Source: an uncultured Clostridia bacterium
Lineage (GTDB): Bacteria > Bacillota > Clostridia > UMGS1810
Direction: 5' to 3'
Assembly: GCA_934500875.1 (NCBI GenBank)
Contig: CAKSTL010000004.1
Span: 124,001-188,000, forward strand
Length of the DNA: 64,000 nucleotides
Below are positions 35,138 to 45,290 of this stretch, piece by piece; the stretch's first letter is position 1, and each line of letters begins with the position of its first letter. The notes below the pieces were generated by a model. That model did no database searches. It saw only the letters and a list, made by a program, of their open reading frames with translations, and was not told where the DNA came from. The position numbers were made by a program, and so were the translations under genes.

Positions 35138-37768
35138 TTACTTCATTAAATTTTTAAGGCTTTCTTCAACCTTACTGAGCATTTCTCTGTATTTTTCGCC
35201 CTTTGCTCTTTCTTCGTCAACAACCTTTTGCGGTGCTTTCGCAACAAATCCTTTGTTGCCAAGCTTTCCTTCAACACGTTTAATTTCCGAAATAAGGTGT
35301 TCTTTTTCTTTTTCAAGTCTTTCTCTTTCAGCCTCTGTATCAACCAAATCGCCGAACGGAATAAAGATTTTTGCATTTTCAACAACGGTTGTAACCGCAT
35401 TATCGTCAATTCCTTCTTCAGAGTCGGTTATCACCGTTTCAAGACCTGAAGCGAGCTTTTCAAAAAATACTTCGCTGCCCTTAAAAATTTCGCCCGATTG
35501 CGTTACGATATATATTTTTGCCCTTCTTGACGGTGCAACGTTCATTTTTGTTCTTACATTACGGATGCTTTTTATCGCCTCCATAATGTTTTCCATCTGC
35601 TCTTCTTCCTTGTCAAACGCAAAATTGTCATTTGCTTCGGGCCATTTTGAAATCATAATGCTTTCTTCGCCGGTAGGAAGATGAGTAAATATTTCTTCTG
35701 TAATAAAAGGCATAAACGGATGCAAAAGCTTGAGAGTGTTGACAAGAACATATGCAAGAACGTTCTGCGCCGTTTCATAGCCCACACCGTCCTTTTCGTA
35801 AAGCCTCGGTTTTACAAGCTCGATATACCAGTCGCAATAATCGTCCCAGATAAAGTCGTAAAGCTTTGCCGCCGCAACGCCGAGCTCAAATTTTTCAAGA
35901 TTTGCCGAAACCTCTTTTACGAGCCTGTTATATTTATTCAAAATCCATTTATCTTCAATGCAAAGATTTTCAAGGCTCGGAAGTGCAATTTTATCAATGC
36001 TGATATTCATCAGCAAAAATCTTGACGCATTCCATATTTTATTTGCAAAGTTTCTGCTTGCCTCAACACGTGATTCGTAATAACGCATATCGTTTCCGGG
36101 CGAATTGCCTGTAACAAGCGTAAATCTCAATGCGTCAGCGCCGTACTGCTCTATAACTTTAAGCGGGTCTATGCCGTTGCCGAGCGATTTTGACATTTTT
36201 CTGCCCTGACTGTCACGCACAATGCCGTGAATGAACACGTGCTCAAACGGCGGTTTTCCGGTATGCTCGCACGCCGAAAAAATCATACGTGCAACCCAGA
36301 AGAAAATTATATCATACCCCGTAACAAGCACGCTTGTGGGATAGAAATAATCCAAATCCTCAGTTTTTTCGGGCCATCCGAGAGTTGAAAACGGCCAGAG
36401 AGCAGAGCTGAACCAGGTATCGAGAACATCTTCGTCCTGCGTCATAGCGCCGCCGCACTCCGGACAGGTGTGAACATCGGTTTTTGACACGACGGTTTTG
36501 CCGCATTTGCTGCAATAAAACGCCGGAATTCTGTGTCCCCACCAAAGCTGACGTGAAATGCACCAGTCGTGAATATTTTCCATCCAGTTAAGATAAATTT
36601 TTGAAAAACTGTCGGGAACAAATTTAACTTCTTTTTCTTTTACAACTCTGATTGCCTCTTTTGCGAGCGGCTGCATTTTTACAAACCACTGCTTTGAGGT
36701 TATCGGCTCAACCGTTGTGGAACATCTGTAGCACTGACCGACATTGTGCTTATGCTCCTCAACCTTAACCAAAAGACCGAGCTTATCCAAATCGTCCACC
36801 ATAGCTTTTCTTGCTTCGTAGCGGTCCATACCTTCATATTTTCCGCCGTATGAATTTATGGTAGCGTCATCATTCAAAACCTTTATCTGCTCTAAATTAT
36901 GACGCAGACCCACCTCAAAGTCGTTCGGGTCGTGCGCAGGCGTAATTTTAACCGCACCGGTACCGAAATCTTTATCGACATATTCATCCGCAATAACCGG
37001 AATTTCACGGTTGACAAGCGGAAGAACGAGCATTTTTCCCACAAGATTTTTATATCTTTCGTCGTCCGGATGAACCGCAACGGCAGTATCGCCGAGAAGC
37101 GTTTCGGGACGTGTTGTGGCAATTATAACATATTCGCTGCTATCCTTAACCGGATATTTTATATGCCAGAAATGACCGTCCTGCTCGGTATATTCAACCT
37201 CAGCGTCCGACAAAGCCGTTGTGCAGTGCGGACACCAGTTTATAATTCTCGAACCCTGGTAAATAAGACCTTTATTATAAAGATTGACAAAAACCTCACG
37301 TACCGCCTTTGAACAGCCTTCGTCCATAGTAAAGCGCTCTCTGTCCCAATCGCAGGACGAACCGAGCTTTTTAAGCTGATTTATAATACGTGAGCCGTAC
37401 AAATTCTTCCAGTCCCAAACCCTTTTGAGAAATTCTTCTCTTCCGAGGTCGTAGCGGGTAAGATTTTCTTCTTTTCTCAAGGTTTCTTCAACCTTAATCT
37501 GCGTTGCAATTCCCGCATGGTCCGTGCCCGGAATCCAAAGCGCACTGTATCCCATCATACGCTTATAACGTATGAGAATATCCTGAAGCGTTTCGTCAAG
37601 TGCATGCCCCATATGTAGCTGTCCTGTTACATTCGGGGGCGGAATTACAATTGTAAACGGCTTTTTGTCAGGGTCAGCCTTTGCACTGAAATATTTTTTA
37701 TCAACCCAGTTTGCATAAATTCTGTCCTCAACCGCCTGCGGGTTGTAAACCTTTTCTATTTCCTTCAC
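35138..37768 (-). CDS. valS: Valyl-tRNA synthetase
   Basis: About 876 residues, a class I synthetase. The HIGH-type motif is in [20 protein letters not shown] in [14 protein letters not shown] (near residue 526), a zinc-ribbon-like CSKCG and CPECG pair lies between, and the editing domain contains [13 protein letters not shown]. The last about 65 residues form the C-terminal coiled coil. The start is GTG 37768, ten bases after GGGAGG; a TTG at 37786 overlaps the ribosome site. I see no T-box leader: a small membrane-protein gene ends 34 bases upstream. Confidence 0.96.
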   Translation of the reverse strand: MKEIEKVYNPQAVEDRIYANWVDKKYFSAKADPDKKPFTIVIPPPNVTGQLHMGHALDETLQDILIRYKRMMGYSALWIPGTDHAGIATQIKVEETLRKEENLTRYDLGREEFLKRVWDWKNLYGSRIINQLKKLGSSCDWDRERFTMDEGCSKAVREVFVNLYNKGLIYQGSRIINWCPHCTTALSDAEVEYTEQDGHFWHIKYPVKDSSEYVIIATTRPETLLGDTAVAVHPDDERYKNLVGKMLVLPLVNREIPVIADEYVDKDFGTGAVKITPAHDPNDFEVGLRHNLEQIKVLNDDATINSYGGKYEGMDRYEARKAMVDDLDKLGLLVKVEEHKHNVGQCYRCSTTVEPITSKQWFVKMQPLAKEAIRVVKEKEVKFVPDSFSKIYLNWMENIHDWCISRQLWWGHRIPAFYCSKCGKTVVSKTDVHTCPECGGAMTQDEDVLDTWFSSALWPFSTLGWPEKTEDLDYFYPTSVLVTGYDIIFFWVARMIFSACEHTGKPPFEHVFIHGIVRDSQGRKMSKSLGNGIDPLKVIEQYGADALRFTLVTGNSPGNDMRYYESRVEASRNFANKIWNASRFLLMNISIDKIALPSLENLCIEDKWILNKYNRLVKEVSANLEKFELGVAAAKLYDFIWDDYCDWYIELVKPRLYEKDGVGYETAQNVLAYVLVNTLKLLHPFMPFITEEIFTHLPTGEESIMISKWPEANDNFAFDKEEEQMENIMEAIKSIRNVRTKMNVAPSRRAKIYIVTQSGEIFKGSEVFFEKLASGLETVITDSEEGIDDNAVTTVVENAKIFIPFGDLVDTEAERERLEKEKEHLISEIKRVEGKLGNKGFVAKAPQKVVDEERAKGEKYREMLSKVEESLKNLMK

Positions 37769-37802
37769 GTTAAAAATTCCTCCCAAAAGGCAGTTTTGCT
37801 GC

Positions 37803-37982
37803 CTATCCTATTTTAAAAACAATTATTGCCCCAATAAGCACCAAAGCAAAGCCTGCCAGTTTAACCATACCAGTATATTTTTTGTCAGAATCGTCCTTTT
37901 TTATAACCTTTTCGACTATTTTTTTTGCACCGTAATTCAAAGACGCTCCGAGTACAATAAGCAAAAATGCCAAAATTTTCAT
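37803..37982 (-). CDS. 59-residue two-helix membrane protein, function unknown
   Basis: A small ORF, ATG 37982 to TAG 37803. An N-terminal hydrophobic helix (residues 3-17, [15 protein letters not shown]) and a C-terminal one (41-58, [17 protein letters not shown]) flank a charged loop ([17 protein letters not shown]). Its ATG overlaps the TGA of pgsA as ATGA, indicating translational coupling. The hydrophobic-charged-hydrophobic layout and position between pgsA and valS support a real gene. I do not recognise the family. Confidence 0.7.
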   Translation of the reverse strand: MKILAFLLIVLGASLNYGAKKIVEKVIKKDDSDKKYTGMVKLAGFALVLIGAIIVFKIG

Positions 37983-38536
37983 ATTTCACGCCCCTTATTC
38001 TGGGTGCCGTTTTGCGAAACCTGATTTACCTTGACAAGCACAAAGCTTATGCAGTACGTGATGAACGCACAAACCATTGAAACAACAACGACAACCGAAG
38101 AAATGTCAATATATTTTCCAAAACACATTGCGTCAACAAGAAGCAAAAACATTAAAAATGTTGCAAGCTTGCCGAAAAAATTTGACGGTATAATGATTTT
38201 TTCTTTTTTATATATAAAACTTCCCGAAAAAATCATAACAAGCTCTTTCGCCATTACAAACCACAAAAACCAGCTGCCGAGCTTTCCTGTTGCAACAAGA
38301 GTTGCAACAACGGTAATAACCATACACTTGTCGGCGGCAGGGTCAAGCATTTTGCCGAGCGACGTAATCATATTGAATTTTCGCGCTATAAACCCGTCCG
38401 CAACGTCAAGCAGCATTGCAAAAACAAAAATAATAAGCGCAGCAAGATGAGCGTTTTTAAGGTGCGAAAAATACACCAGCGGAAAAACGGGTACAAGCAA
38501 AAACCTTACGGTTGTAATAATATTAGGTATAGTCAA
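37979..38536 (-). CDS. pgsA: CDP-diacylglycerol--glycerol-3-phosphate 3-phosphatidyltransferase
   Basis: A 185-residue membrane enzyme with the CDP-alcohol phosphotransferase signature from DVADGFIARKF to GKMLDPAADK (spacing DxxDG-x2-AR-x8-G-x3-D-x3-D). It makes phosphatidylglycerol phosphate, precursor of phosphatidylglycerol. The start is TTG 38536, seven bases after GAGGTGG, giving the usual opening TIPNIITTVRFLL. It lies 21 bases after pfkA and overlaps the small membrane-protein gene downstream. Confidence 0.93.
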   Translation of the reverse strand: MTIPNIITTVRFLLVPVFPLVYFSHLKNAHLAALIIFVFAMLLDVADGFIARKFNMITSLGKMLDPAADKCMVITVVATLVATGKLGSWFLWFVMAKELVMIFSGSFIYKKEKIIIPSNFFGKLATFLMFLLLVDAMCFGKYIDISSVVVVVSMVCAFITYCISFVLVKVNQVSQNGTQNKGREI

Positions 38537-38557
38537 AAAATTTCCACCTCAAATTTG

Positions 38558-39526
38558 TCAGATTGACATCTTTTTAACCAAATCAAGCATTTCGGGCTCA
38601 ATGCTTTTCTGCATTTCGAGCGCTTCGTTAATTTCGATATCAATAATTTTCGAATCTTTCTGAGCAATTATGCGGTTAACCGTTCCCTGTGCAAGAAGGT
38701 CTGCAGCATAGCTGCCCATCTTTGTTGCGGTAACCCTGTCGATAAGCGTGGGGCTGCCGCCTCTTTGAACATAACCGAGAACGGTTGCTCTTGTTTCAAT
38801 TCCGGTTGCTTCTTCAATGGTCTTGCAAAGCTCGTAAGTTTCGCCGACACCCTCGGAAACAACAATAATATAATGAGATTTACCTCTGTTTCTGCCTTCT
38901 ATAACGGTTTTCTTGATTTCGTCCAAATCATACGGAGTTTCGGGGATTATAACAGCCTCGGCGCCGTTTGCAACAGCAAGGTTAACGGGAATGTAACCTG
39001 CGTTTCGTCCCATTACCTCAACAACCGAGCAACGCTCGTGGCTGGACGCAGTATCTCTTATTTTGTCGATTGCCTGCATAGCGGTATTGAGCGCAGTGTC
39101 ATATCCTATTGTATAGTCGGTGCATCCGATATCGTTGTCAATTGTGCCGGGAATACCGATTGTGGGAAGCCCTGCGTTTGCAAGCGCCCTTGCGCCTTTG
39201 TACGAGCCGTCGCCGCCGATAACCACAAGTGCGTCGATACCGAAAATTCTTGCAACCTCAACCGCTTTTTTAATACCCTCTTCGGTAGCAAAACTTTTGC
39301 TTCTTGCGGTTTGCAAAAACGTACCGCCTCTTTGAAGAATATCGGAAACGGAACGTGAATTAAGCTCTTCTATCTCGCCCCTTAAAAGACCGTGATAACC
39401 TCTTCTTATACCCATAACCTTCATACCGTGGCACATAGCACCTCTTGCGACGGCTCTGATTGCCGCATTCATACCGGGAGCGTCACCGCCGGATGTAAGC
39501 ACACCTATCGTTTTAATTTCAGCCAT
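38558..39526 (-). CDS. pfkA: ATP-dependent 6-phosphofructokinase
   Basis: A 322-residue glycolytic enzyme. Motifs: LTSGGDAPGMNAAIRAV, GGDGSYKGA, the active-site GTIDNDI with the following YDTALNT, and EVMGRNAGYIP. Length and the GGDGS motif are those of the bacterial ATP-type enzyme rather than the PPi type. ATG 39526 matches family N-termini (MAEIKTIGVL); ATG 39532 and 39535 are also in frame. It is downstream of mtrB and leads a pfkA-pgsA-small-ORF-valS series. Confidence 0.96.
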   Translation of the reverse strand: MAEIKTIGVLTSGGDAPGMNAAIRAVARGAMCHGMKVMGIRRGYHGLLRGEIEELNSRSVSDILQRGGTFLQTARSKSFATEEGIKKAVEVARIFGIDALVVIGGDGSYKGARALANAGLPTIGIPGTIDNDIGCTDYTIGYDTALNTAMQAIDKIRDTASSHERCSVVEVMGRNAGYIPVNLAVANGAEAVIIPETPYDLDEIKKTVIEGRNRGKSHYIIVVSEGVGETYELCKTIEEATGIETRATVLGYVQRGGSPTLIDRVTATKMGSYAADLLAQGTVNRIIAQKDSKIIDIEINEALEMQKSIEPEMLDLVKKMSI

Positions 39527-39589
39527 TGTCATCATTTCCTTTCAGACTGCCAAAAACATTCGTTTTTTATGTTCTTTTGCAGTAAAATA

Positions 39590-39802
39590 TTATCTCGTTG
39601 TAATTTCGCCGTGCTTGGTATAAATCACAGCATTGCCTTTAATCTTCATTGCAGTGGTGGTTTCGGTAAACTGCGCAATAAAAACCTCGCCCTCCGAAAG
39701 CATTTCGGTATGGTGAAATTTTGTATCACGTCCGCTTGTAAGCCCTGTAATGCTCACTCCGTCCTTAACCGCTTTAACAACTACATAATCCGAATTATCC
39801 AT
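39590..39802 (-). CDS. mtrB: Trp RNA-binding attenuation protein (TRAP)
   Basis: A 70-residue protein with strong similarity to Bacillus MtrB: DYVVVKAVKDGVSITGLT, then DTKFHHTE and GEVFIAQFTETTTAMKIKG (each shown in part). Conserved residues that bind tryptophan and the RNA GAG/TAG triplets are recognisable in the KFHH and AIK/AMK regions. TRAP forms an 11-mer ring that binds leader RNA when tryptophan is abundant and controls trp genes. ATG 39802 has GGAG upstream. It has its own promoter (39840-39868). No trp genes, folate synthesis partner or anti-TRAP are in the window. Confidence 0.88.
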   Translation of the reverse strand: MDNSDYVVVKAVKDGVSITGLTSGRDTKFHHTEMLSEGEVFIAQFTETTTAMKIKGNAVIYTKHGEITTR

Positions 39803-39839
39803 TTTACAGTTCTCCAATCTGCTAACACTATATTCTATA

Positions 39840-39868
39840 ATTTTACAACATAATTATAAAAAAATCAA
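39840..39868 (-). promoter_or_regulatory. SigmaA-type promoter for mtrB
   Basis: Minus-strand TTGATT (39863-39868), 17-base spacer, TAAAAT (39840-39845), 37 bases before ATG 39802 and just after the dnaE stop. Confidence 0.65.
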
Positions 39869-39871
39869 CAG

Positions 39872-42800
39872 TTATTTTATTTTTACGTTATCTTTTCCGA
39901 AATTTTTCTGTGCATCCTTTAAAAATGCGCTGCAAATATTGACCTTCTGACCGTTTTTTAAGCTGTAGACCGTGTTTTTTTCCTCTGCAAACACTTTAAG
40001 ATTGCTTGTCCCGGGGTATTTTTGCGCAATGTGCGATACCTTTGCAAGCTCGCTTTCGGTTTTCACTCTTATATAAACGGTGTTTTCGGTTTTAAAAGCA
40101 TAATTCTCCGCATCCGCAGCGTTTTTGATTATAAGATTCAGACTGTCGTTCGAGTCAAACGAAGCTTCGGCTTCAATAATCACGGTTTTGCCGGGAATCA
40201 ATATATCCGAAAACCTTTCGTACACATTCGGAAACGCAACCGTCTCGCACACAGAAACAAAATCCTCCGCACTGACAATTGCCATAATCTGCCCCTTTGA
40301 TGTTTTCTTTTTTACGACTTTTGAAATCATAACGCCGATTTTTACCATCTGTCCGTCGCCGAAACGCTCCTGCGTAATCTTGGAAATCGGCACACACCCT
40401 GCCGACGGAAATTTTGTGCGGTATTTATCAAGCGGATGACCCGAAAAATAGATGCCCGTAAGCTCTTTTTCAAACGACAATTTATCCGACAGCGAAAAAT
40501 CTTTTTCATAAGGAAAATTATCTTCGCACAGCTTATCCTCCGAAACGGAATCAAACATATTAAACTGCCCTATCGGCGCATTTCTTCCTTTTTTTACAAC
40601 ATTTTCGACAACCGATGCACAATTTATGATAAGCTGGCGCCTGTTGGGATTTATGCTGTCAAACGCACCGCATTTTATAAGGTTTTCAACCGTTTTTGTG
40701 TTAAGTTTTTCACGCATAGCGCCGCAGAACGACGTAAACGATTCAAAATCTTTTGTGCGCACTCTTTCGACCTCCTCGGCAAACAAGCTTCCGACGTTTT
40801 TGACGGATGACAGTCCGAAGCGCACAGTGTTGCCGTCTACGGTAAAATCCGCACAGCTTTTGTTTATATCGGGAGGAAGAATTTTAATTCCGTATCTTTT
40901 ATAATCTTCAATATATTCCGCCTGTTTTGAAGCGTAGCTGTTTTTCAAAAGCGACGCAAGATATATTGCACGGTAGTAATATTTAAGATACGCCGTCTGA
41001 TAAACTATTTTTGCATATGCCGCAGCGTGGGATTTGTTAAACGCATATTTTGAAAACTCGGAAAGCTGAGCAAAAATTTCTTCCGAAAGCTCTTTTGAAA
41101 TTCCGTTTGCAAGCGTGCCTTTGATAACCACATTTCCGTTATCATCCTTAAGCCCGTACATAAAAACCTTTTTTTCCGCCTCAAGAGCAGCGTGGTTTTT
41201 CTTAGCCATTGCACGGCGCACAAGGTCGGCTCTGCCGAGAGAATATCCTGCAAGCGCACGGAAAATCTGCATAGCCTGCTCCTGATACACAATCGAGCCG
41301 TAGGTCGGCTTTAATATATCCTCAAGAAGCGGATGCTTGTAGGTTATTTTTCCACCGTTTCGGTTTTTTATATACAGCGGAATCTGAATTTTTGCGGTTG
41401 CCGGGCGGTAAAGAGAAAGCCCTGCAATAATATCTTCAAAATTTTTTGGCTTAAGCTCTTTTAAAAACGCCGTCATTCCCTGGCTTTCAACCTGAAAAAC
41501 GCCCGTTGTATCGCCGTTTGAGAGCATATTGTAAATATTTTCGTCCTCGTAATTTATCTTTTCAACCGTAAAATTTTTATCATAATTTTTGCGTATAAGC
41601 TCAACTGCGTCGCTGATAATTGTAAGGTTTCTCAAGCCGAGAAAATCCATTTTTACAACGCCTATTTTTTCAAGCACCTTCATATGATACTGCGACATAT
41701 ACGCAATATCGCCGTCCATAAGCGGAACGCAGTTGTAGAGCTTTTTATCGGTGACAATAAGCCCTGCTGCGTGGCGTGAAACGTTTTTGGGAAGACCTTC
41801 AATCTGCTTTGCCGTATCAATAAGGCGCTTTGCACGGTTATCGGTTTCATAAAGCTTTTTAAGCTCGCCGCTCTCCGAGAGCGCAGTATCGATGGTCATA
41901 CCAATGGTGTGCGGAATGAGTTTTGCAATTTTATCCACAAACGGAATGGGCAAATCCAAAACCCTGCCCACATCACGAATTGCGCCTCTTGCCAGCATTG
42001 TGTCAAATGCGGCAATCTGGGCAACATAATCCTTTCCGTATTTTTTAACCATATATTCTATAACTTCGTCACGTCTGACATAGCAAAAATCTATGTCAAT
42101 ATCGGGCATACTTACCCTTTCGGGATTTAAAAATCTTTCAAACAAAAGACCGTATTTTATGGGGTCGATATCGGTGATTTTGAGAAGATACGAAACAATG
42201 CTTCCGGCAGCCGAGCCTCTGCCCGGGCCCACCGAAATGCCGCTTTTTTTAGCGTAATCGACATAATCTCTGACAATAAGAAAATAATCGGCAAATCCCA
42301 TTGAAATTATGGTGTCAAGCTCCTTTTCAAGACGCTGTTTTATTTCGTCCGTAATGTTTTCGTATCTTTCGGGAAGGGCATTTTCGCAAAGTGTGCGAAG
42401 ATACCTATCCGAACTCATATTTCCGGGAAGCTTTAATTTCGGGAGATAAATTTTGTCAAAATCTATATTGACATTGCACTTTTGCGCAACCTCATCCGTA
42501 TTTTTCACCGCCTCGGGAAAATCAGGAAAAAGGCTCTCCATCTCCTTTTGAGTTTTAAAATAAAACTCGTCGTTTGAAAATCTTAATCTGTCGGTATCGT
42601 CAATTTTTTTGCCCGTCTGTATGCACAAAAGCACGTCGTGGAACGATGCGTCCTTTTTGTTTACATAGTGTACGTCGTTGGTTGCAACAAGCTTTATATT
42701 AAGCCTTTTTGACAAATCGGCAACCATGGGAATAAGCCTTTTTTCGTCATCAAGACCGTGATTTTGAATTTCAAGATAAAAATCGCCGCCGTAAATTTTT

Positions 42801-43282
42801 TTGTAATGCAGTGCATACCGTTCTGCGGTGCTTACATCTCCTGCAAGAAGGGCTGAATTGATATTTCCGAAAAGGCAGGCGCTCAGAGCAATTATGCCTT
42901 CGCTGTACTTTTCCAGAACCTCAAAATCCACCCTCGGCTTATAATAATATCCTTGCGTAAAGCCGACAGAGCAGATTTTCATAAGATTTATATAACCGGT
43001 ATTGTTTTTTGCAAGCAAGACAAGATGCCCGTATTTGTTGTCAATGCCGTAACGCTTGTCTTTTCTTGAATTGGGCGCAGTGTAAACCTCGCATCCGATT
43101 ATGGGTTTAATGCCGTTTTCTTTCGCCTTAAGATAAAAATCAACCGCACCGAACATAACGCCGTGGTCGGTAATGGCAACGGCGCTCATATTGTCATCTT
43201 TTGCCTTTTTAATGACGGAATCGATTTTTGCCGCACCGTCAAGCAGACTATATTGCGTATGAAGATGCAGATGCGTAAACAT
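39872..43282 (-). CDS. dnaE: DNA polymerase III subunit alpha (DnaE type)
   Basis: A 1136-residue replicative polymerase. The N-terminal PHP domain starts HLHLHTQYSLLDGA, the polymerase palm carries the catalytic aspartates in PDIDIDF and the GPGRGSAAGS motif, followed by the helix-hairpin-helix region and a C-terminal OB fold (KVVKKKTSKGQ, then IVSAEDF). It is the DnaE1/DnaE3-type enzyme, distinct from PolC, which Clostridia also have. ATG 43282 follows AAGGACGG. It starts three bases after whiA and is the last gene of the hprK-to-dnaE series. Confidence 0.96.
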   Translation of the reverse strand: MFTHLHLHTQYSLLDGAAKIDSVIKKAKDDNMSAVAITDHGVMFGAVDFYLKAKENGIKPIIGCEVYTAPNSRKDKRYGIDNKYGHLVLLAKNNTGYINLMKICSVGFTQGYYYKPRVDFEVLEKYSEGIIALSACLFGNINSALLAGDVSTAERYALHYKKIYGGDFYLEIQNHGLDDEKRLIPMVADLSKRLNIKLVATNDVHYVNKKDASFHDVLLCIQTGKKIDDTDRLRFSNDEFYFKTQKEMESLFPDFPEAVKNTDEVAQKCNVNIDFDKIYLPKLKLPGNMSSDRYLRTLCENALPERYENITDEIKQRLEKELDTIISMGFADYFLIVRDYVDYAKKSGISVGPGRGSAAGSIVSYLLKITDIDPIKYGLLFERFLNPERVSMPDIDIDFCYVRRDEVIEYMVKKYGKDYVAQIAAFDTMLARGAIRDVGRVLDLPIPFVDKIAKLIPHTIGMTIDTALSESGELKKLYETDNRAKRLIDTAKQIEGLPKNVSRHAAGLIVTDKKLYNCVPLMDGDIAYMSQYHMKVLEKIGVVKMDFLGLRNLTIISDAVELIRKNYDKNFTVEKINYEDENIYNMLSNGDTTGVFQVESQGMTAFLKELKPKNFEDIIAGLSLYRPATAKIQIPLYIKNRNGGKITYKHPLLEDILKPTYGSIVYQEQAMQIFRALAGYSLGRADLVRRAMAKKNHAALEAEKKVFMYGLKDDNGNVVIKGTLANGISKELSEEIFAQLSEFSKYAFNKSHAAAYAKIVYQTAYLKYYYRAIYLASLLKNSYASKQAEYIEDYKRYGIKILPPDINKSCADFTVDGNTVRFGLSSVKNVGSLFAEEVERVRTKDFESFTSFCGAMREKLNTKTVENLIKCGAFDSINPNRRQLIINCASVVENVVKKGRNAPIGQFNMFDSVSEDKLCEDNFPYEKDFSLSDKLSFEKELTGIYFSGHPLDKYRTKFPSAGCVPISKITQERFGDGQMVKIGVMISKVVKKKTSKGQIMAIVSAEDFVSVCETVAFPNVYERFSDILIPGKTVIIEAEASFDSNDSLNLIIKNAADAENYAFKTENTVYIRVKTESELAKVSHIAQKYPGTSNLKVFAEEKNTVYSLKNGQKVNICSAFLKDAQKNFGKDNVKIK

Positions 43283-43285
43283 TTT

Positions 43286-44227
43286 TTAACCGTCCTTTTC
43301 CGATTTAAGTTTTTCTGCAAGAGAACAAAGCTTTTTCAAACGGTGGTTTACGCCCGAACGTGTAAGATTGGGCGTAACAAGTTTTCCGAGTTCGCTTAAG
43401 CTTAACTCGGCATTTTCAAGCCGCAGAGTGGCAATTTCTTTAAGTGCGGGCGACAGAGAATCGAGTGCACCGCTCTTTTTCAAAAATTCTATACATTCCG
43501 TTTGCTTAAACGCTGCGTCAATGGTTTTGTCCATATTCGCACTCTCGCAGTTTACAATGCGGTTTACATTGTTGCGCATATCCTTTAAAATGCGTATATT
43601 ATGAAAATCCATAAGCCGCTTGACGCTGCCGCAAATTCCGAGGATATCAGCTATATCGTCGCCCTGTTTAAAATACAGAACGTAGTTTGACTTTCTTACA
43701 ATTCTTTTTGCTTTTAAGTTTTCTTTTCTTAAAATCCTGAAAAAATCTTCACTCAGAACGCAGTGCGGCGTAACAAATTCAAGATGATACCTTTTTTCCG
43801 GGTCTATAACCGTTCCGCACATCAAAAAAGCGCCTTTTATAAACGCCTTTCGGCAGCAGCTCTTTTGAACAAGCCTTTCATCCGCATGAAAATTTATAAG
43901 CTCGCTCACATTGTTTTCGGCAAGCATCAGCGGGCGCAGAACCTTCATAATTTCTGCCTCGGAAAAAATGCCCGCCTCAAAAAAAATGCCCTTGCTTTTT
44001 TTTATTTCGCAAATTCTCACCTTTGCGTCAAAAAGCTTCTGCGCACTGTGAGATATTATTTTTGCAAGCTCTTCGCTGTCACAAAAAATGCTTAATGCCC
44101 ATTCGCCGTCTTTTTTTAAAATTCTTCCGCCGAAGGCGAGCAAAGCAAGAAAAAATGACTTTTGACAGCACGGTTTTGTTATTTTTGCGCAAAGCGCTTC
44201 TTTTTTCACCTCAGCGGAAAACGACAT
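43286..44227 (-). CDS. whiA: DNA-binding protein WhiA
   Basis: A 313-residue WhiA protein: degenerate LAGLIDADG homing-endonuclease-like N-terminal domain (KKEALCAKITK, then RKAFIKGAFLMCGTV) and C-terminal helix-turn-helix (LSLSELGKLVTPNLTRSGVNHRL, shown in part). WhiA is linked to sporulation in actinobacteria and to cell division and chromosome segregation in Bacillus. ATG 44227 follows GGAGTGA; the longer frame to 44350 overlaps yvcK. Conserved neighbourhood rapZ-yvcK-whiA. Confidence 0.93.
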   Translation of the reverse strand: MSFSAEVKKEALCAKITKPCCQKSFFLALLAFGGRILKKDGEWALSIFCDSEELAKIISHSAQKLFDAKVRICEIKKSKGIFFEAGIFSEAEIMKVLRPLMLAENNVSELINFHADERLVQKSCCRKAFIKGAFLMCGTVIDPEKRYHLEFVTPHCVLSEDFFRILRKENLKAKRIVRKSNYVLYFKQGDDIADILGICGSVKRLMDFHNIRILKDMRNNVNRIVNCESANMDKTIDAAFKQTECIEFLKKSGALDSLSPALKEIATLRLENAELSLSELGKLVTPNLTRSGVNHRLKKLCSLAEKLKSEKDG

Positions 44228-44246
44228 TTTATCACTCCGTAAAAAA

Positions 44247-45269
44247 TTATAAATCATCAGCGCTTTTGCCGTTTTCAATAAGATAAAACAGGCACACAAG
44301 CGCATCTGCCAGAACATTGTAGTTGTGTCGCACAACGTCATTGGCAACATTTAAAAAGTTTTTCTTAATCAGTTTTATATTGTTTTTGTAAAATTTATAA
44401 TCGTCATTCACAACCTGAAACGAATGTGTCAGACGGTATTTTGCATAAAGAAAATCATTGAGCGGCTCGCTGTTGACAAAGCAATAATCTATAAACTCGC
44501 TTTTTGTGTGCTTATATATAGCCTCAATATGGTCAAAAGCCGTAAAATTATCAGTTTCGCCGGGCTGAGTCATAATGTTGCATATATAAATTACCTTTGC
44601 GTCGCTCTTTTTTACAGCCTCTGCAACCCCCTCCACCAAAAGATTGGGAATTACACTTGTATAAAGGCTGCCGGGTCCCAAAATTATATAATCGGCATTG
44701 TATATGCTCTGTATACACTCACAGAGTGGTTTTACCTTTGCAGGCGCCAAAAACAGTTCTTCTATCTTTGCGCCGTTATGTATTGCCGTGGAGGGAATGG
44801 ACGATTCACCCAAAACGACGCTGCCGTCCGAAAGACGTGCGCCGAGATTTATATTTTCTTCCGACACCGGCAACACCCTGCCCTTTACCGCAAGGACATC
44901 CGAAAATTTATTAACCGCCTTTTCAAAACTGCCGTCCGAAATTCCGCACATTGCAGCCAAAAAAAGATTTCCGAAACTTTGTCCTTTAAGCCTGCCCGAC
45001 TCAAAACGGTAGTTCAAAAGCCTTTCCATTATGGGCTCGGTATTTGCCAGCGCCATAATGCAGTTTCGCACATCTCCCGGCGGAAGCATATTAAGGTCCT
45101 CTCTTATCATACCCGAGCCGCCGCCGTCATCAGCAACCGTTATGATTGCCGTAAGATTTTCAAAATATTTTTTTATACCGCGAAGCATTGTAGAAATGCC
45201 CGTACCGCCGCCTATTGCAACCACATTTTTGCCTGCGGCGTTTTTTATTATTTTATCGGTTATTTCCAT
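44247..45269 (-). CDS. yvcK: Gluconeogenesis factor YvcK (CofD-like)
   Basis: A 340-residue CofD-fold protein with the opening VVAIGGGTGISTMLRGIK, TVADDGGGSGMIR, and YIILGPGSLYTSVIPNLLVEG (in part). YvcK/GlmR binds UDP-GlcNAc and connects carbon flow to peptidoglycan synthesis in Bacillus. It sits between rapZ and whiA, the order found across Firmicutes. ATG 45269 follows GAGG. The C-terminal about 20 residues are less conserved. Confidence 0.93.
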   Translation of the reverse strand: MEITDKIIKNAAGKNVVAIGGGTGISTMLRGIKKYFENLTAIITVADDGGGSGMIREDLNMLPPGDVRNCIMALANTEPIMERLLNYRFESGRLKGQSFGNLFLAAMCGISDGSFEKAVNKFSDVLAVKGRVLPVSEENINLGARLSDGSVVLGESSIPSTAIHNGAKIEELFLAPAKVKPLCECIQSIYNADYIILGPGSLYTSVIPNLLVEGVAEAVKKSDAKVIYICNIMTQPGETDNFTAFDHIEAIYKHTKSEFIDYCFVNSEPLNDFLYAKYRLTHSFQVVNDDYKFYKNNIKLIKKNFLNVANDVVRHNYNVLADALVCLFYLIENGKSADDL

Positions 45270-45290
45270 TGCTTAACCTCACATAACAAA

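Noticed and set aside
37769..37982. Possible T-box leader before valS
   Set aside because: No T-box sequence or antiterminator is seen, and the space is filled by a small coding sequence and a ribosome site.
39392..39853. 153-codon plus-strand ORF across the mtrB region
   Set aside because: It is antisense to mtrB, whose minus-strand product is clearly TRAP, and to the start of pfkA.
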